Under the pieces are notes generated by a model. That model saw nothing but the letters and a program-made list of their open reading frames with translations, had not been told where the DNA came from and ran no database searches. The position numbers and the translations under genes were made by a program. Of a DNA stretch of 25,584 nt, positions 8,054 through 16,800 are shown one piece after another. Where the stretch lies: the NCBI GenBank assembly GCA_002887195.1, contig PJAB01000482.1, positions 1 to 25,584 on the forward strand, written 5' to 3'. Each line of letters opens with the position of its first letter. The stretch's first letter is position 1. This DNA is from Chrysochromulina parva. Its lineage: Eukaryota; Haptophyta; Prymnesiales; Chrysochromulinaceae.

Positions 8054-8803
8054 ATGTACACAATCATCCCAACACACGTCGCCGGCCGCGCCTCCCTCAG
8101 CCAGCTCTTTGCCCGCCAGCACGTCTCGCGCGCCGACGACGCCACGCTACCTGCCAAGCGTACGCTCTTCGTGCTCAATGTTCCGCTGCACTGCTCCGCC
8201 GACGCGCTCGCTGCTGCGTTTGATCGTAAGGGCACGCGCCCCACCGTCCATCTCCACGATGAAGCGGTCGACCACCGTTCGGCGCACCTCGTGTTCGACG
8301 ACCCAGCTGCTCTCAAACGCGCGCTGGCACCCAAGAAGCCGATCGAGCTGCCATCCGCACATGCAGAGCGAGCGGCAGCCAGCAGCGCGCCACCACCCCG
8401 TGAGACGCTGCTCAGGCGCGTGAGCGCGTTCATGGAGCATTTCGAGGCCCAGGAGCGCGAGCGCGAACGTGCTGCGGATGCGATGCACAATCAGATGGAC
8501 GACGACGGCTTCGTCCTTGTGACGCGCAAGAAGACAGGCCGGAACACGAGCACGGAAACCGCCACGGGTGCGACCGTGCAGGTGGCCGCAACGTCTGGGG
8601 GCGACGAGCCGGGCAGCGGCCCGCCTAAGAAGAAGAGGAAACATATGGACACGGCCGACTTTTACCACTTCCAGCAGCACGAGAAGAAGCGTGAGCAGCT
8701 GCTCAAGCTACGCGAGCAGTTTGAGCAGGATAAGGAGCGCATTGCCCGCATGCGAGCCTCCCGCAAGTTCAAGCCGCAGGGCTATGCGACCGAGTTCATC
8801 TGA
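8054..8803 (+). CDS. RRP7: RRP7 family ribosome biogenesis factor
   Basis: A 249-aa nucleolar protein. RRP7 acts in early assembly of the small ribosomal subunit (the yeast UTP-C/CURI complexes). The N-terminal half holds an RRM-like fold (RTLFVLNVPLHC, 36-47; SAHLVFDD, 76-83). The family-defining C-terminal half includes DDDGFVLVTRKK (149-160), a monopartite nuclear localisation signal PPKKKRKH (190-197), and the closing block FYHFQQHEKKREQLLKLREQ (203-222) then FEQDKERI, ending RKFKP (237-241). The middle (about 118-145) is a charged helix. Length is normal for the family and there is no intron. The ATG at 8054 gives a complete N terminus; an earlier start is not needed. Confidence 0.93.
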   Translation: MYTIIPTHVAGRASLSQLFARQHVSRADDATLPAKRTLFVLNVPLHCSADALAAAFDRKGTRPTVHLHDEAVDHRSAHLVFDDPAALKRALAPKKPIELPSAHAERAAASSAPPPRETLLRRVSAFMEHFEAQERERERAADAMHNQMDDDGFVLVTRKKTGRNTSTETATGATVQVAATSGGDEPGSGPPKKKRKHMDTADFYHFQQHEKKREQLLKLREQFEQDKERIARMRASRKFKPQGYATEFI

Positions 8804-9188
8804 CCTGTCGTGCTTCGCCGTGCTAGACGACGATCGACGAACTGCGCTTCTGCCGTCGGGCTCATTCCTCTGCGGCCAGGGATCCTCGTCGCATGAGCGG
8901 TGACAGTGGCGGTACACGCGCCCGAAAATGACCCACAGAGCGATTGCAGCACGCGAATCATAAACGAGTGAATCAAGTAAAAAGTATAAGGCGCCCGACC
9001 CAACCCCCGGCCGTTCTTCTTCGACCTTCGCACTTCCGGCTTGGACCTCGACCGGACTTCAAACCGATTACGATTGTTTTTTAAAGAACGCCCTACGAGT
9101 ATGATACTTTTAACTTTAAGTATGGTCCACCTTAACGGTCCACCCAACCTCTTCGACCAGCATCTTCAGCCAGAGCATGCTGAACTCT
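8804..9188. other. Convergent intergenic region, RRP7 / RsmE
   Basis: A 385-bp spacer where two genes end towards each other. An ATACTT...AAGTAT inverted pair at about 9103-9122 could form a small hairpin in either 3' UTR. Nothing else was recognised. Confidence 0.35.
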
Positions 9189-9980
9189 TCAACGGCCGCA
9201 TCCAATGATCGCCATCGCTGCGAGCGCGGCCGTCTCGGCGCGCAGGATGTTCGCACCGAGCGAGACTGGCCGGACGAAAGGCAGCGTCTCAAGAGTCTCA
9301 AACTCCTCGGCTGAGAAGCCACCCTCGGGGCCGATCAGGACGCCCGCGCCCGCGTCGAGGCTGCCATCCGCAAGGCGCGCGCTCAGCGTGGGCGTATCAT
9401 CGAGCCGCCGCTCGTCGCACACGCACAGCGGCCGCAACGCATCCCAGCCGTCGAGCACCGCCTGCAGTGGCTGCGGCTCGCGCACGCACGGCACCGTGAG
9501 GCGGCCCGACTGCTCGCTCGCCTCGACGGCGATGGCGCCGAGACGTTCCACGTTCAGCGAGCGCACGGCGCAGTGCTGCGTAAGCACGGGCTGCAGCTCA
9601 TCAGCACCGAGCTCAACCGCTTTCTCAATGAGCGTCGGCAGCCTTGCGCCCTTGAGCACACCAAAGAGCAGGACTGTCGAGCGCTTTACGGCTGGTTGCG
9701 GACGGAGCAGCGTGCGTATGCTCAAGTGGCACGCGCGCTTACTGAGGACATCGATCTGCGCCTCCCACTCACCGTCCACACCATTGAACACCGCTACGCT
9801 CCCACCCTCGCGCTGCCGCATGACACTGTAGAGGTGATGGCGCTGTGCGTCGCTCAGCGCAAGCTGGCCGCCTGCCACGAGGGGCTGCGAAGGGACATAG
9901 AGGCGAATGCGATTCGGCGCGGCCATGGCCACCGAGGCCGCGGCGGCAACGCAGAGAGAGCGATGGAGCACCGCCTTCAT
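9189..9980 (-). CDS. rsmE: RsmE-type 16S rRNA m3U1498 methyltransferase, probably plastid
   Basis: A SPOUT-class SAM-dependent enzyme that methylates N3 of U1498 (E. coli numbering) in bacterial-type small-subunit rRNA. The frame is open further upstream to a GTG (10079), but the first ATG is at 9980, giving 263 aa. From there residues 1-22 (MKAVLHRSL, then CVAAAASVAMAAP) form a signal-peptide-like leader ending in AMAAP, an approximate AFAP-type motif without the phenylalanine. The N-terminal PUA-like part includes RLYVPSQ and DAQRHHLYSVMR. The SPOUT knot carries IEKAVELGAD (118-127), VLIGPEGGFSAEE (214-226) and SLGANILRAETA (240-251), all highly conserved. Plastid ribosomes are the likely target because of the leader; a mitochondrial role is the alternative. 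Confidence 0.9.
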   Translation of the reverse strand: MKAVLHRSLCVAAAASVAMAAPNRIRLYVPSQPLVAGGQLALSDAQRHHLYSVMRQREGGSVAVFNGVDGEWEAQIDVLSKRACHLSIRTLLRPQPAVKRSTVLLFGVLKGARLPTLIEKAVELGADELQPVLTQHCAVRSLNVERLGAIAVEASEQSGRLTVPCVREPQPLQAVLDGWDALRPLCVCDERRLDDTPTLSARLADGSLDAGAGVLIGPEGGFSAEEFETLETLPFVRPVSLGANILRAETAALAAMAIIGCGR

Positions 9981-10373
9981 GGATGTTGAAGTGTGAACGT
10001 CGGATTTGTCTTTCACTCGTGGCGGCTCGGTGAAGTTGGTCTCAAAACTGGGTCTCTCGTCTGAAGATGGCAGGTACACGACTTCTCATAAAACAGGTCG
10101 AACGCATCGCACGGTCTTTGTTACGTTGACGGACCAGACGGCACGGCAAGCGTTGGGTGTTGATATCCGATCCGTGCGTTGGGGACGTTCGCGTTCGTTC
10201 GTCCAACTTGCCTCCAACGTTTCGTCGTCCCGACGCCACAAAGAGCCGCGAGCGTGCAGTCGAGTGACCCGTTGGCCGAGTCGTCGAGGTGGAGCAATCT
10301 ATGCCGGATCACCCAATGCGTATTCACCCCTTGCGTACTCACCCCATGTCATGCGTGCTCGCCCCGCGCGTAT
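9981..10373. other. Spacer between RsmE start and GH79 stop
   Basis: Both neighbours are on the minus strand, so this holds the 3' flank of the GH79 gene and the promoter of RsmE. GTGAACGT (9993-10000) sits 13 bases upstream of the RsmE ATG. The distal part holds a degenerate short repeat, listed separately. Confidence 0.4.
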
Positions 10374-10385
10374 TCACCCCATGCA
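10317..10385. repeat. Four degenerate copies of GCGTATTCACCCC
   Basis: The words GCGTATTCACCCC, GCGTACTCACCCC, GCGTGCTCGCCCC and GCGTATTCACCCC follow each other at 15-20-bp steps. The last copy runs into the stop codon of the GH79 gene. It lies in that gene's 3' flank; function unknown. Confidence 0.85.
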
Positions 10386-12095
10386 AACGAATGCTGCCGC
10401 GGCCGCGGGGAGGGTGAGAACCTCGTTATCGAGGGCGCCTTTGGCACCAGGCAGCGATGGCACCTCGCCTTCAGCGGATGCATGCGGCCTCACACCGTTA
10501 ATGGTCAGCTCAGCGGCGTCAAGCCGGCCCTCGACGCCCTGCAGCAGCCAGAGCTCTGCCTCGCGTGCGCGAGCCCACACGGGTAGTTCGAGCTCGGTGG
10601 GGGTCTCCGCAAGATTGATGATGAGGCACGTCGTCCGCGGCCGCCGAGTGGCGGGCGGCTTTGGCATCCCTGGAAAGCGCCACCGAGGTGGCGGGAGATT
10701 CGATGCGGCGAGGTGGCAATAGACGCGAAGGGTGTCGGCAGCGCCCTCGGCGCTCGCGGCAAGGACAGTAGTCCCCATGAGCCGCTTCCAGAGCACACTC
10801 ACCCAGTACTCGGGCGTCGGCTCGAGTGTCCCCTCATGCAATAAGCCGTAGTCCGACCCCGAGAGGGTCTGGCGGCACTGCACCTGCTGCCCGAGCGTCG
10901 AGAGAGAGCCAAGCTGGTCGAGCCACCAGAGCGCTGCGGCCCAGCGCCCACTCACGCCGGGCTGCCCGCCCGCCTGTGCACTCCCCGTCTCGCCTAACCA
11001 CACCGCTGGTCGACGGCTGGGAGGCTCGACTGCGAGGGTCGTGGCTCGCACCGCACGTCCCCACACGGCGACGCGATCGAGCACCGCGGGCGAGCTGAGC
11101 GACTTGAGGTTCACGGGCGTCACCACGACGTGCACCAGCACGCACGCCGCCAAAGAGCCCAGCGCAGCTAGGCTCACCAGCCTCGAGACGAACCGCATCC
11201 ACACTGAAGGGTTCCGTTGGCGTCGCGATCCGAAGCCGAGGCGCACCAGAAGGCGCGCCAGCAGGCAGATGGCCGCCGCAAACCGGTACTTGTGCAGCCC
11301 AACCGCGCGGTCGCTCTGCCCAGGGTAGTAGTGCCACGTCACGATGTCCGGCAGTGCGAGCCGCTCAGCCGCTGCGAGCGCTCGCGCCTGGAAGTCGCCT
11401 GCCGCGAGCAGCCTTGGTGGCCAACAGCTCGCTACGATGGAGGGCACCTCGCCTATCGTGGGGAAGAAGGCGGTCGCGGGCGCCGCGACGAGCGCGCCCG
11501 GCAGCTCGTCGTCGCGTGCGCTCGTGAGCGAGAGAAGGTCTTGCGCGTACCGTTCAGGTGAGATCGCCAGGCCGCGCTGCAAGTACGGCCACGCGTTCGG
11601 TTCGTTGCCGAGCTCGAGCACAGTGAGCGGGATGCTGTGAGTCCTTACGTAGCGGAGCAGAGTGCGCGTCTGGTCGCTCAACCATGCACCGTGGACCGAG
11701 CGCGCACCCCATCCCGCGTTCACCGTCAACATCAGCTCGAAGCCCACGGCGCGTGCAAAGTCTCCAACGGCATCCAGGTGCCGAGCGTGCAGGACCGAGG
11801 TGAAGGGTGCCGGCGGCGTCGTCGGATCAGAACCGTCCAGGGCGTAAAAGGAGCGATCCGCTTCGGTCCCACCGATGCGCAAGTACGCAGGCGCAAGCGC
11901 CTGTGCGAGGCCACGGAGCCGCGGCCGCGCAAAGTCGAATGTGGGCCGGCCGATGACCTCGAGGGAGTCGCCGGCCGCACCTAGAGGGTTCCAGAAGCGC
12001 GTCGGCGTCGCGATCTGGCCGAGATCGACGCAAAAGCACATCCGATTGGCGATGGTGGCGATCTGCTGCTCTGGAACGAGCAGGCGAAGCGGCAT
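10374..12095 (-). CDS. Heparanase-like glycoside hydrolase (GH79) with an internal hydrophobic insertion
   Basis: A 573-aa member of the heparanase-like GH79 family, retaining enzymes that cleave beta-glucuronides. Landmarks: LAPAYLRIGGTEADRSFY (67-84); the acid/base motif LELGNEPNAWPY (160-171, E165); TWHYYP (253-258); the nucleophile motif VWLGETGSAQAGG (365-377, E369); and WAAALWWLDQLG (385-396). A C-terminal beta-sandwich region (about 450-571) completes the fold. The two catalytic glutamates are 204 residues apart, much more than the roughly 120 of human heparanase. The excess lies around residues 259-331. That segment contains a strongly hydrophobic stretch (303-328) and could be an in-frame unspliced intron. 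One candidate is GTT...AAG at 11103-11303 (201 nt); a shorter one is GTGAGC...AAG at 11103-11177 (75 nt). No signal peptide is seen at the annotated ATG, so a 5' exon could be missing. Confidence 0.82.
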   Translation of the reverse strand: MPLRLLVPEQQIATIANRMCFCVDLGQIATPTRFWNPLGAAGDSLEVIGRPTFDFARPRLRGLAQALAPAYLRIGGTEADRSFYALDGSDPTTPPAPFTSVLHARHLDAVGDFARAVGFELMLTVNAGWGARSVHGAWLSDQTRTLLRYVRTHSIPLTVLELGNEPNAWPYLQRGLAISPERYAQDLLSLTSARDDELPGALVAAPATAFFPTIGEVPSIVASCWPPRLLAAGDFQARALAAAERLALPDIVTWHYYPGQSDRAVGLHKYRFAAAICLLARLLVRLGFGSRRQRNPSVWMRFVSRLVSLAALGSLAACVLVHVVVTPVNLKSLSSPAVLDRVAVWGRAVRATTLAVEPPSRRPAVWLGETGSAQAGGQPGVSGRWAAALWWLDQLGSLSTLGQQVQCRQTLSGSDYGLLHEGTLEPTPEYWVSVLWKRLMGTTVLAASAEGAADTLRVYCHLAASNLPPPRWRFPGMPKPPATRRPRTTCLIINLAETPTELELPVWARAREAELWLLQGVEGRLDAAELTINGVRPHASAEGEVPSLPGAKGALDNEVLTLPAAAAAFVCMG

Positions 12096-12604
12096 TGTCG
12101 ATGGGTCAAGTGGCGGGCTCTCACAGACGTTCGGTGTGCCGCCCGCCCGCGCCGAGGGAGGACCGCCGATAAGAGAAGACGATCACTCATTCCACAGGCG
12201 AAGCATCATCGCCTTGGCTGAGAAGGGGCGGAGGCTGGGGTAGACTTGAGAGAGTTAACCGGCAGCGTAATGTTCAGAGAACGTTTGCTTGCATTCCTTG
12301 ATTGTCCGCCTCTATACGTTCGCGCGGGCAAGGTTCGTGACCGCGAGAGGTGTCCCCCTCGGGACCTCTCCTTCACCACCTTGACACCCCCGCCTCTTCT
12401 ACGTGTGTTTGTCCGATCCGTCTTCGTGTGTGGGTGTGGCGCTTTGTTTGTTTGTGTGTGTGGGTGCGCCGCGCTCTGCGCCCTCCACGTTGTGTCTCCA
12501 CGGGACCTGTGGTCGTGCGTCTTGCCGAGATGGCAATTTAACGTGAACGTGATTCCTTGATTGTTTGAAGACTTGACGAAATCGTCCGTCTATAGGCCCG
12601 TGAA
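12096..12604. promoter_or_regulatory. Divergent promoter region, GH79 / calcineurin-like phosphatase
   Basis: A 509-bp spacer between divergent ATGs. It has a TG-rich low-complexity tract at about 12404-12466 (GTGTGTTTG and TTTGTTTGTGTGTGTGGG words). ACGTGAACGT lies at 12541-12550, 55 bases before the phosphatase start. No coding content was recognised. Confidence 0.4.
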
Positions 12605-13639
12605 ATGCGGCGCGTCCTCATCTTCATCCACTCCTTGACCGCCTCAGCGTTCAGTCTCGAGTACGCGGCGCCGGGCCGCGTGGTGGCCATCGGCGATGTG
12701 CACGGAGACTACCCCGCCTTCGTGCGCACGTTGCGGAATGCACGACTCGTCGACGGCAACGAGCGCTGGATTGGCGGGGATGCCACCCTCGTGCAGCTGG
12801 GCGACCTGCTCGATCGCGGCGCCAACGAGGCCGAATGCTGGTCGCTTCTGCGTCGACTGCAGGCTGATGCTCCGCGGGCTGGTGGAGGTCGTGTCATCCG
12901 ATTGCTCGGGAACCACGAGGTAATGAACGTGTGTGCCATTGCAAGCAACTTCATTCACCCAGCAGGGCATGGAGCCTTTGGCACCGACAGGCTGCTGGCT
13001 TTTGCACCCGGCGGCGCGATCGCGACGGAGATGGCCGACTGCTGCACAGTTGCGGCCATCATTGGCGACTCTTGCTTCGTGCACGCGCACCTACCCGCCG
13101 ATGCGACGCGAGAGAGCCTCGAGACGCTCAACCAAGCGACGCAGCGGTGGCTCCGAGGTGAGCCTGCCCAGCCGGAGGACGATGTGATTTGCACGCTGGT
13201 GGAGGTGGATGGCTTCCAGGGCAGTGGCCGGCCGCAGTACTCGGCCGCCACGTGCCTGCCGCTCGCGCTCAGCACAATGGCAGAACGCGATAAATCGCCC
13301 ATTTGGGGGCGGCTGCTCTCGTCCCCCAGTGGCGAGCAGCCTTCACACGAGCACTGCGACGCACTGCGGCAGTCGCTCGCGCGGCTGGGCGTCTCGCGAC
13401 TCGTCGTCGGCCACACGCCCCAGCGCGTCATCAACGCCGCGTGCGATGGCCTCGTCTGGCGCTGCGACACGGGCATGAGTGAGTTCGTCATGTCGGGCGC
13501 CAGCCAGGCGCTCGAGATTTCGCAAGATGGCACCGTGCGCGTTCTCGATGGCGACGCCGCGCAGAGCGGCGGGGCGGCTCGCAGTAGAGAGGCGGCCGCT
13601 GCGAACGCCGGCGATTGCACCTATTTCGATATCTTTTGA
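12605..13639 (+). CDS. Calcineurin-like metallophosphatase, Shewanella-like (SLP) type
   Basis: A 344-aa metallophosphoesterase of the PPP-like group. It has the dinuclear-metal motifs GDVHGD (30-35), GDLLDRG (66-72) and GNHE (102-105), the later histidines VHAHLP (159-164), and VVGHTPQ (267-273). The pattern, with SPIWGRLL (231-238) before the final GH motif, fits the Shewanella-like phosphatases found in plants, algae and some protists; this subfamily call is inference. Residues 1-21 are hydrophobic and may be a signal peptide, so it may act in the ER, the plastid envelope or outside the cell. The last 25 residues are Ala/Gly/Ser-rich and end in YFDIF. It is a single exon with no missing catalytic residue that I can see. 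Confidence 0.88.
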   Translation: MRRVLIFIHSLTASAFSLEYAAPGRVVAIGDVHGDYPAFVRTLRNARLVDGNERWIGGDATLVQLGDLLDRGANEAECWSLLRRLQADAPRAGGGRVIRLLGNHEVMNVCAIASNFIHPAGHGAFGTDRLLAFAPGGAIATEMADCCTVAAIIGDSCFVHAHLPADATRESLETLNQATQRWLRGEPAQPEDDVICTLVEVDGFQGSGRPQYSAATCLPLALSTMAERDKSPIWGRLLSSPSGEQPSHEHCDALRQSLARLGVSRLVVGHTPQRVINAACDGLVWRCDTGMSEFVMSGASQALEISQDGTVRVLDGDAAQSGGAARSREAAAANAGDCTYFDIF

Positions 13640-13834
13640 CGATTAGTTCCTACCCGGTTACAGAGTGGTGATTGACATAGAGTGACTGATTGACCGAGCG
13701 CAGGAGTTTCATGTTTTACACACCGGGAGTTACCACACGGCTTTTGCCGTCGGTAACGCGTTTCCAAGTCGTTCACGATCACGAATTTCGCAGCCCACGA
13801 CGGCGCCTCGTCTTGCACCGCTCGCAAATATCAT
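13640..13834 (+). promoter_or_regulatory. 5' flank of the transportin-3-like gene
   Basis: A 195-bp spacer between the phosphatase stop and the transportin ATG, both on the plus strand. It should hold the 3' end of one transcript and the promoter of the next. GTTCACGA at 13771-13778 is an inverted near-match to the GTGAACGT word seen 5' of other genes. Confidence 0.3.
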
Positions 13835-16800
13835 ATGGGCGACGCCGAGAAGCTCAAACAGGCTGTCTATGCGCTGTATGCGCCCACCTCGCCCGCGAAG
13901 ACGCGCGGGGAGGCGAACGCGTGGCTAATGTCGTTCACTGCCACGTTCCCCGCGTGGGAGGCCGCGCGCACAGCTCTTTCTGATCCGGATGAGAAGGTGC
14001 AGTTTATCGGTGCGAACATGTTCAAAATGAAGGTGTGCTCTGAGTGGCATTCGCTCCCCGAGGGCGCCAAGGCGCAGATCTACGGCGTGCTCAAGGAGGT
14101 CGTCGGCAAGATCCCTGTGGGCGCGCCCGACGGCTTCATGCGACTGACTGCAGCGTCCAAGCAGCTGTGCCTTGCGCTCGCGGCGGCGGCCGTGCGGTCG
14201 GGCGCGCTCGAGTCGTTCGCGACGGATGCGCTCACGCTCGCCAAAGACCCGTCGGGCAAGGGTGCGGCCGTCGCCATCGAGCTCCTCATCGCGCTACCGC
14301 AGGAGCTTCTCGAGCGCACTACAGCGCAGGCGCCGTCCGGTGACGGAGGGCCGATGACGCTCGCATCGAGCGCGCCCACCCTTAAGCGTGTGCAGTCGGG
14401 CGAGGGCGCGATGCTCGAGGGGCGCCCCGAGCTGCGCGGGCTGCTCCCGCAGGTGCTGCAGCTCCTCACGGCCGTGGTCGAGCACTTTGGCGCCGGCAGC
14501 GGGCCCGAGCACGCAGAGTGTGTCACGCAGTGCCTCAAATGTCTCGAAAAGTGGAACAGCCTTGAGATGGGGTACTCGCTGGTGATGCTCGCGGACAGCT
14601 TCCCCGCGCTGCTGCAGTGCGTCCTCGGCGCCTTCACCTCGCCCGTCGAGCCGCTCGTCGTCGCCGCCGCTGACGCTTTCGTCGAGCTGCTCTCCTCCAA
14701 CAACACCGTGCTCTCTGTCGGCGTCGAGCGGCAGGTGTGTCTGCGCATTGCCCTGGGCCTTCCCTGGGCCTTCCCTGACCCTGCCATCGTCCTGCCCTTG
14801 CCCTGCCGCTGCTTGCTGCTGAGGACCGCTGATTGCACCCCTCATCACTGCTGAGGACCGCGGATTGCACCCCTCATCAGGTTGCATTGACGCATCAGAT
14901 CTCGAACCATCTGCAACTCGTCGCCGACCAGCTACGTGTGAAAGAGGCGGCCGCCGCCGACGACGGGACAATGAGCGAGTCCCAGTACCACTTTTGCCGC
15001 GCCCTCTGCGCATTTGCTGACCGAGCGGTCGACATCGTGTCTACCTGCCAAGACGACACACTACTCCCGCTGGTCAATTTACTCTTCTGCTGCCTGGGCG
15101 CCGATCTCCGGGTGGCTGAGCTCACGGTGGACTTCTGGGCGTCCATCCAAGACACCCCGCTCGCGCAGCGCCATCCGCAGCTTGGTGTGCTGTTGTACCG
15201 CGAGCTCCAGATGAGCTCTGATTGCCTCTAATTGCCTCTGATGACCTCTGATTGGCTCCCTCATCAGGTGTGCCGTTGTACCGTGAGCTCCAGATGCGCG
15301 TGCTCGCCAAGTGCACGCTCCCGCAGAGCTTCACAAGCTGGGAGGACGAGGTGCGAGAGGAGGGCCCCTGAGGACCTCTGAGGACCTCTGAGGACCTCTG
15401 AGGACCTCTGAGGACCTCTGATGGCCTCTGATGACCTTGGATGACTTCGGATGACCTTGGATGACCTCGGATGGTGCGAGAGGAGGACCTCTGAGTGCAC
15501 CGCTGCGGTGCCGTGGATTGCGTCCTCTCGTCTTCACACCTGCGTCTTCACACCTGCGTCTGCACACCTGCGTCTTCACACTGCTCCTCACCCAATCTCG
15601 GTTGCAGACCTCCCTCGAAGAGGACGACTTTGAGCGCTTCCGTGAGCAGTCGGGGCAAGAGCTGCTGACTGCGTGCCTGCAGCTGCTACGCACCGAGTTC
15701 ATCGGCACGCTGCGCGCTCGTCTCGAGTCGCCCGCGGGGGGGGGTGGCGCACCACCGCCGTGGCAGCAGCTCGAGCTTGTGTGCTGGGCCACGCGCGTGT
15801 TGCATGCAGAGCTCAAGACAACGCTTAGCCGCGAGCACGAGACGCTGGCAGCCGACCCGGCGTCGACGCAGCGCCAGCTCGAGTTCAATTCGAGCATCAA
15901 GGTGTGAAGACCCCTCTGATGGCCACTGATTGCGCCTGATTGCCATCCCCCATGCCCCTCATCGCCACTACTTGCCACTCACTGCCACTACTTGCCACTC
16001 ACTACGACTCACCGCCACGCACACGCCACTAATTGCCGCTAATCGCGCTAATTGCCACTGATTGCCATGCATACGCCATGAGGCCCTCGTCGAGTCCCTC
16101 CTCACATCCCTGTTTGCCTCCCTGCTTGCCTCCGATTGCATCCCTCATCACAGGCCCTCGTCGAGTCCCTCCTCACGCCCATCGCCGCGGGCGCTTTTGC
16201 GACGCAGCCGGCCCAGGTGCGCGCGCGCGAGCACGGTTGGTCTGGCCCAGGCCACTTGGTCGATGCATGCTGTCGATGAGCTCCCTACCTCCCTAATTTG
16301 GCAATATGTGCTGAAGAGTTCCCTCCCTCATTTGGCAGGTGCGCGCGAGCGCGGTGCGTCTGGTAGGCAATTTCGGCAAGACGCTCGCTGCCGAGCACTC
16401 GCATAGCCTCGAGGGCGTGGTGCACTTCGTGCTGAGCTCGCTCGTGGTTGAGGGAGCCGCCGAGCATGCCGCCATTGCTTTCCGCTCGCTCTGCGTGCAT
16501 GCCAAGCGGCAGCTCGGACGACAAGAGACCGTGCTCGCACTGCTACGCGTCTGCGAGCCGGCCTTGAGCAACGTTGAGCTCACGGCCGAGCTCAGGATCG
16601 CCTTAGCCGAGGGACTCGCGCGGCTCGTGGCCGAGCTGCCCTCCCGCGACGACCAGGCGCGATCAGCTCTCACCGAACTGCTGCGTACGCCGTGCACGCT
16701 GCTGCAGAATGCGCTGCAGCACGGCGCGACGGCAGGGGAGGCGGGCGTGGGCGCCTGGCGTCGACAGTCCGCGGAGAATGTGGCGACTCAGGTCGCGCTT

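Larger units (their letters stand above)
15351..15607 (+). other. Transportin intron 3
   Basis: The donor is GAG|GTGCGA and the acceptor TTGCAG|A (257 bp). It holds a decamer array (15369-15468), a second copy of its own 5' end (GGTGCGAGAGGAGG at 15350-15363 and 15473-15486), and a 14-bp array (15531-15581). Splicing joins WEDE to TSLEEDDFERF in phase 0. Confidence 0.85.

Noticed and set aside
9981..10079. Longer RsmE N terminus (33 extra codons)
   Set aside because: It begins at GTG in a eukaryotic context; the ATG at 9980 gives a sensible leader.
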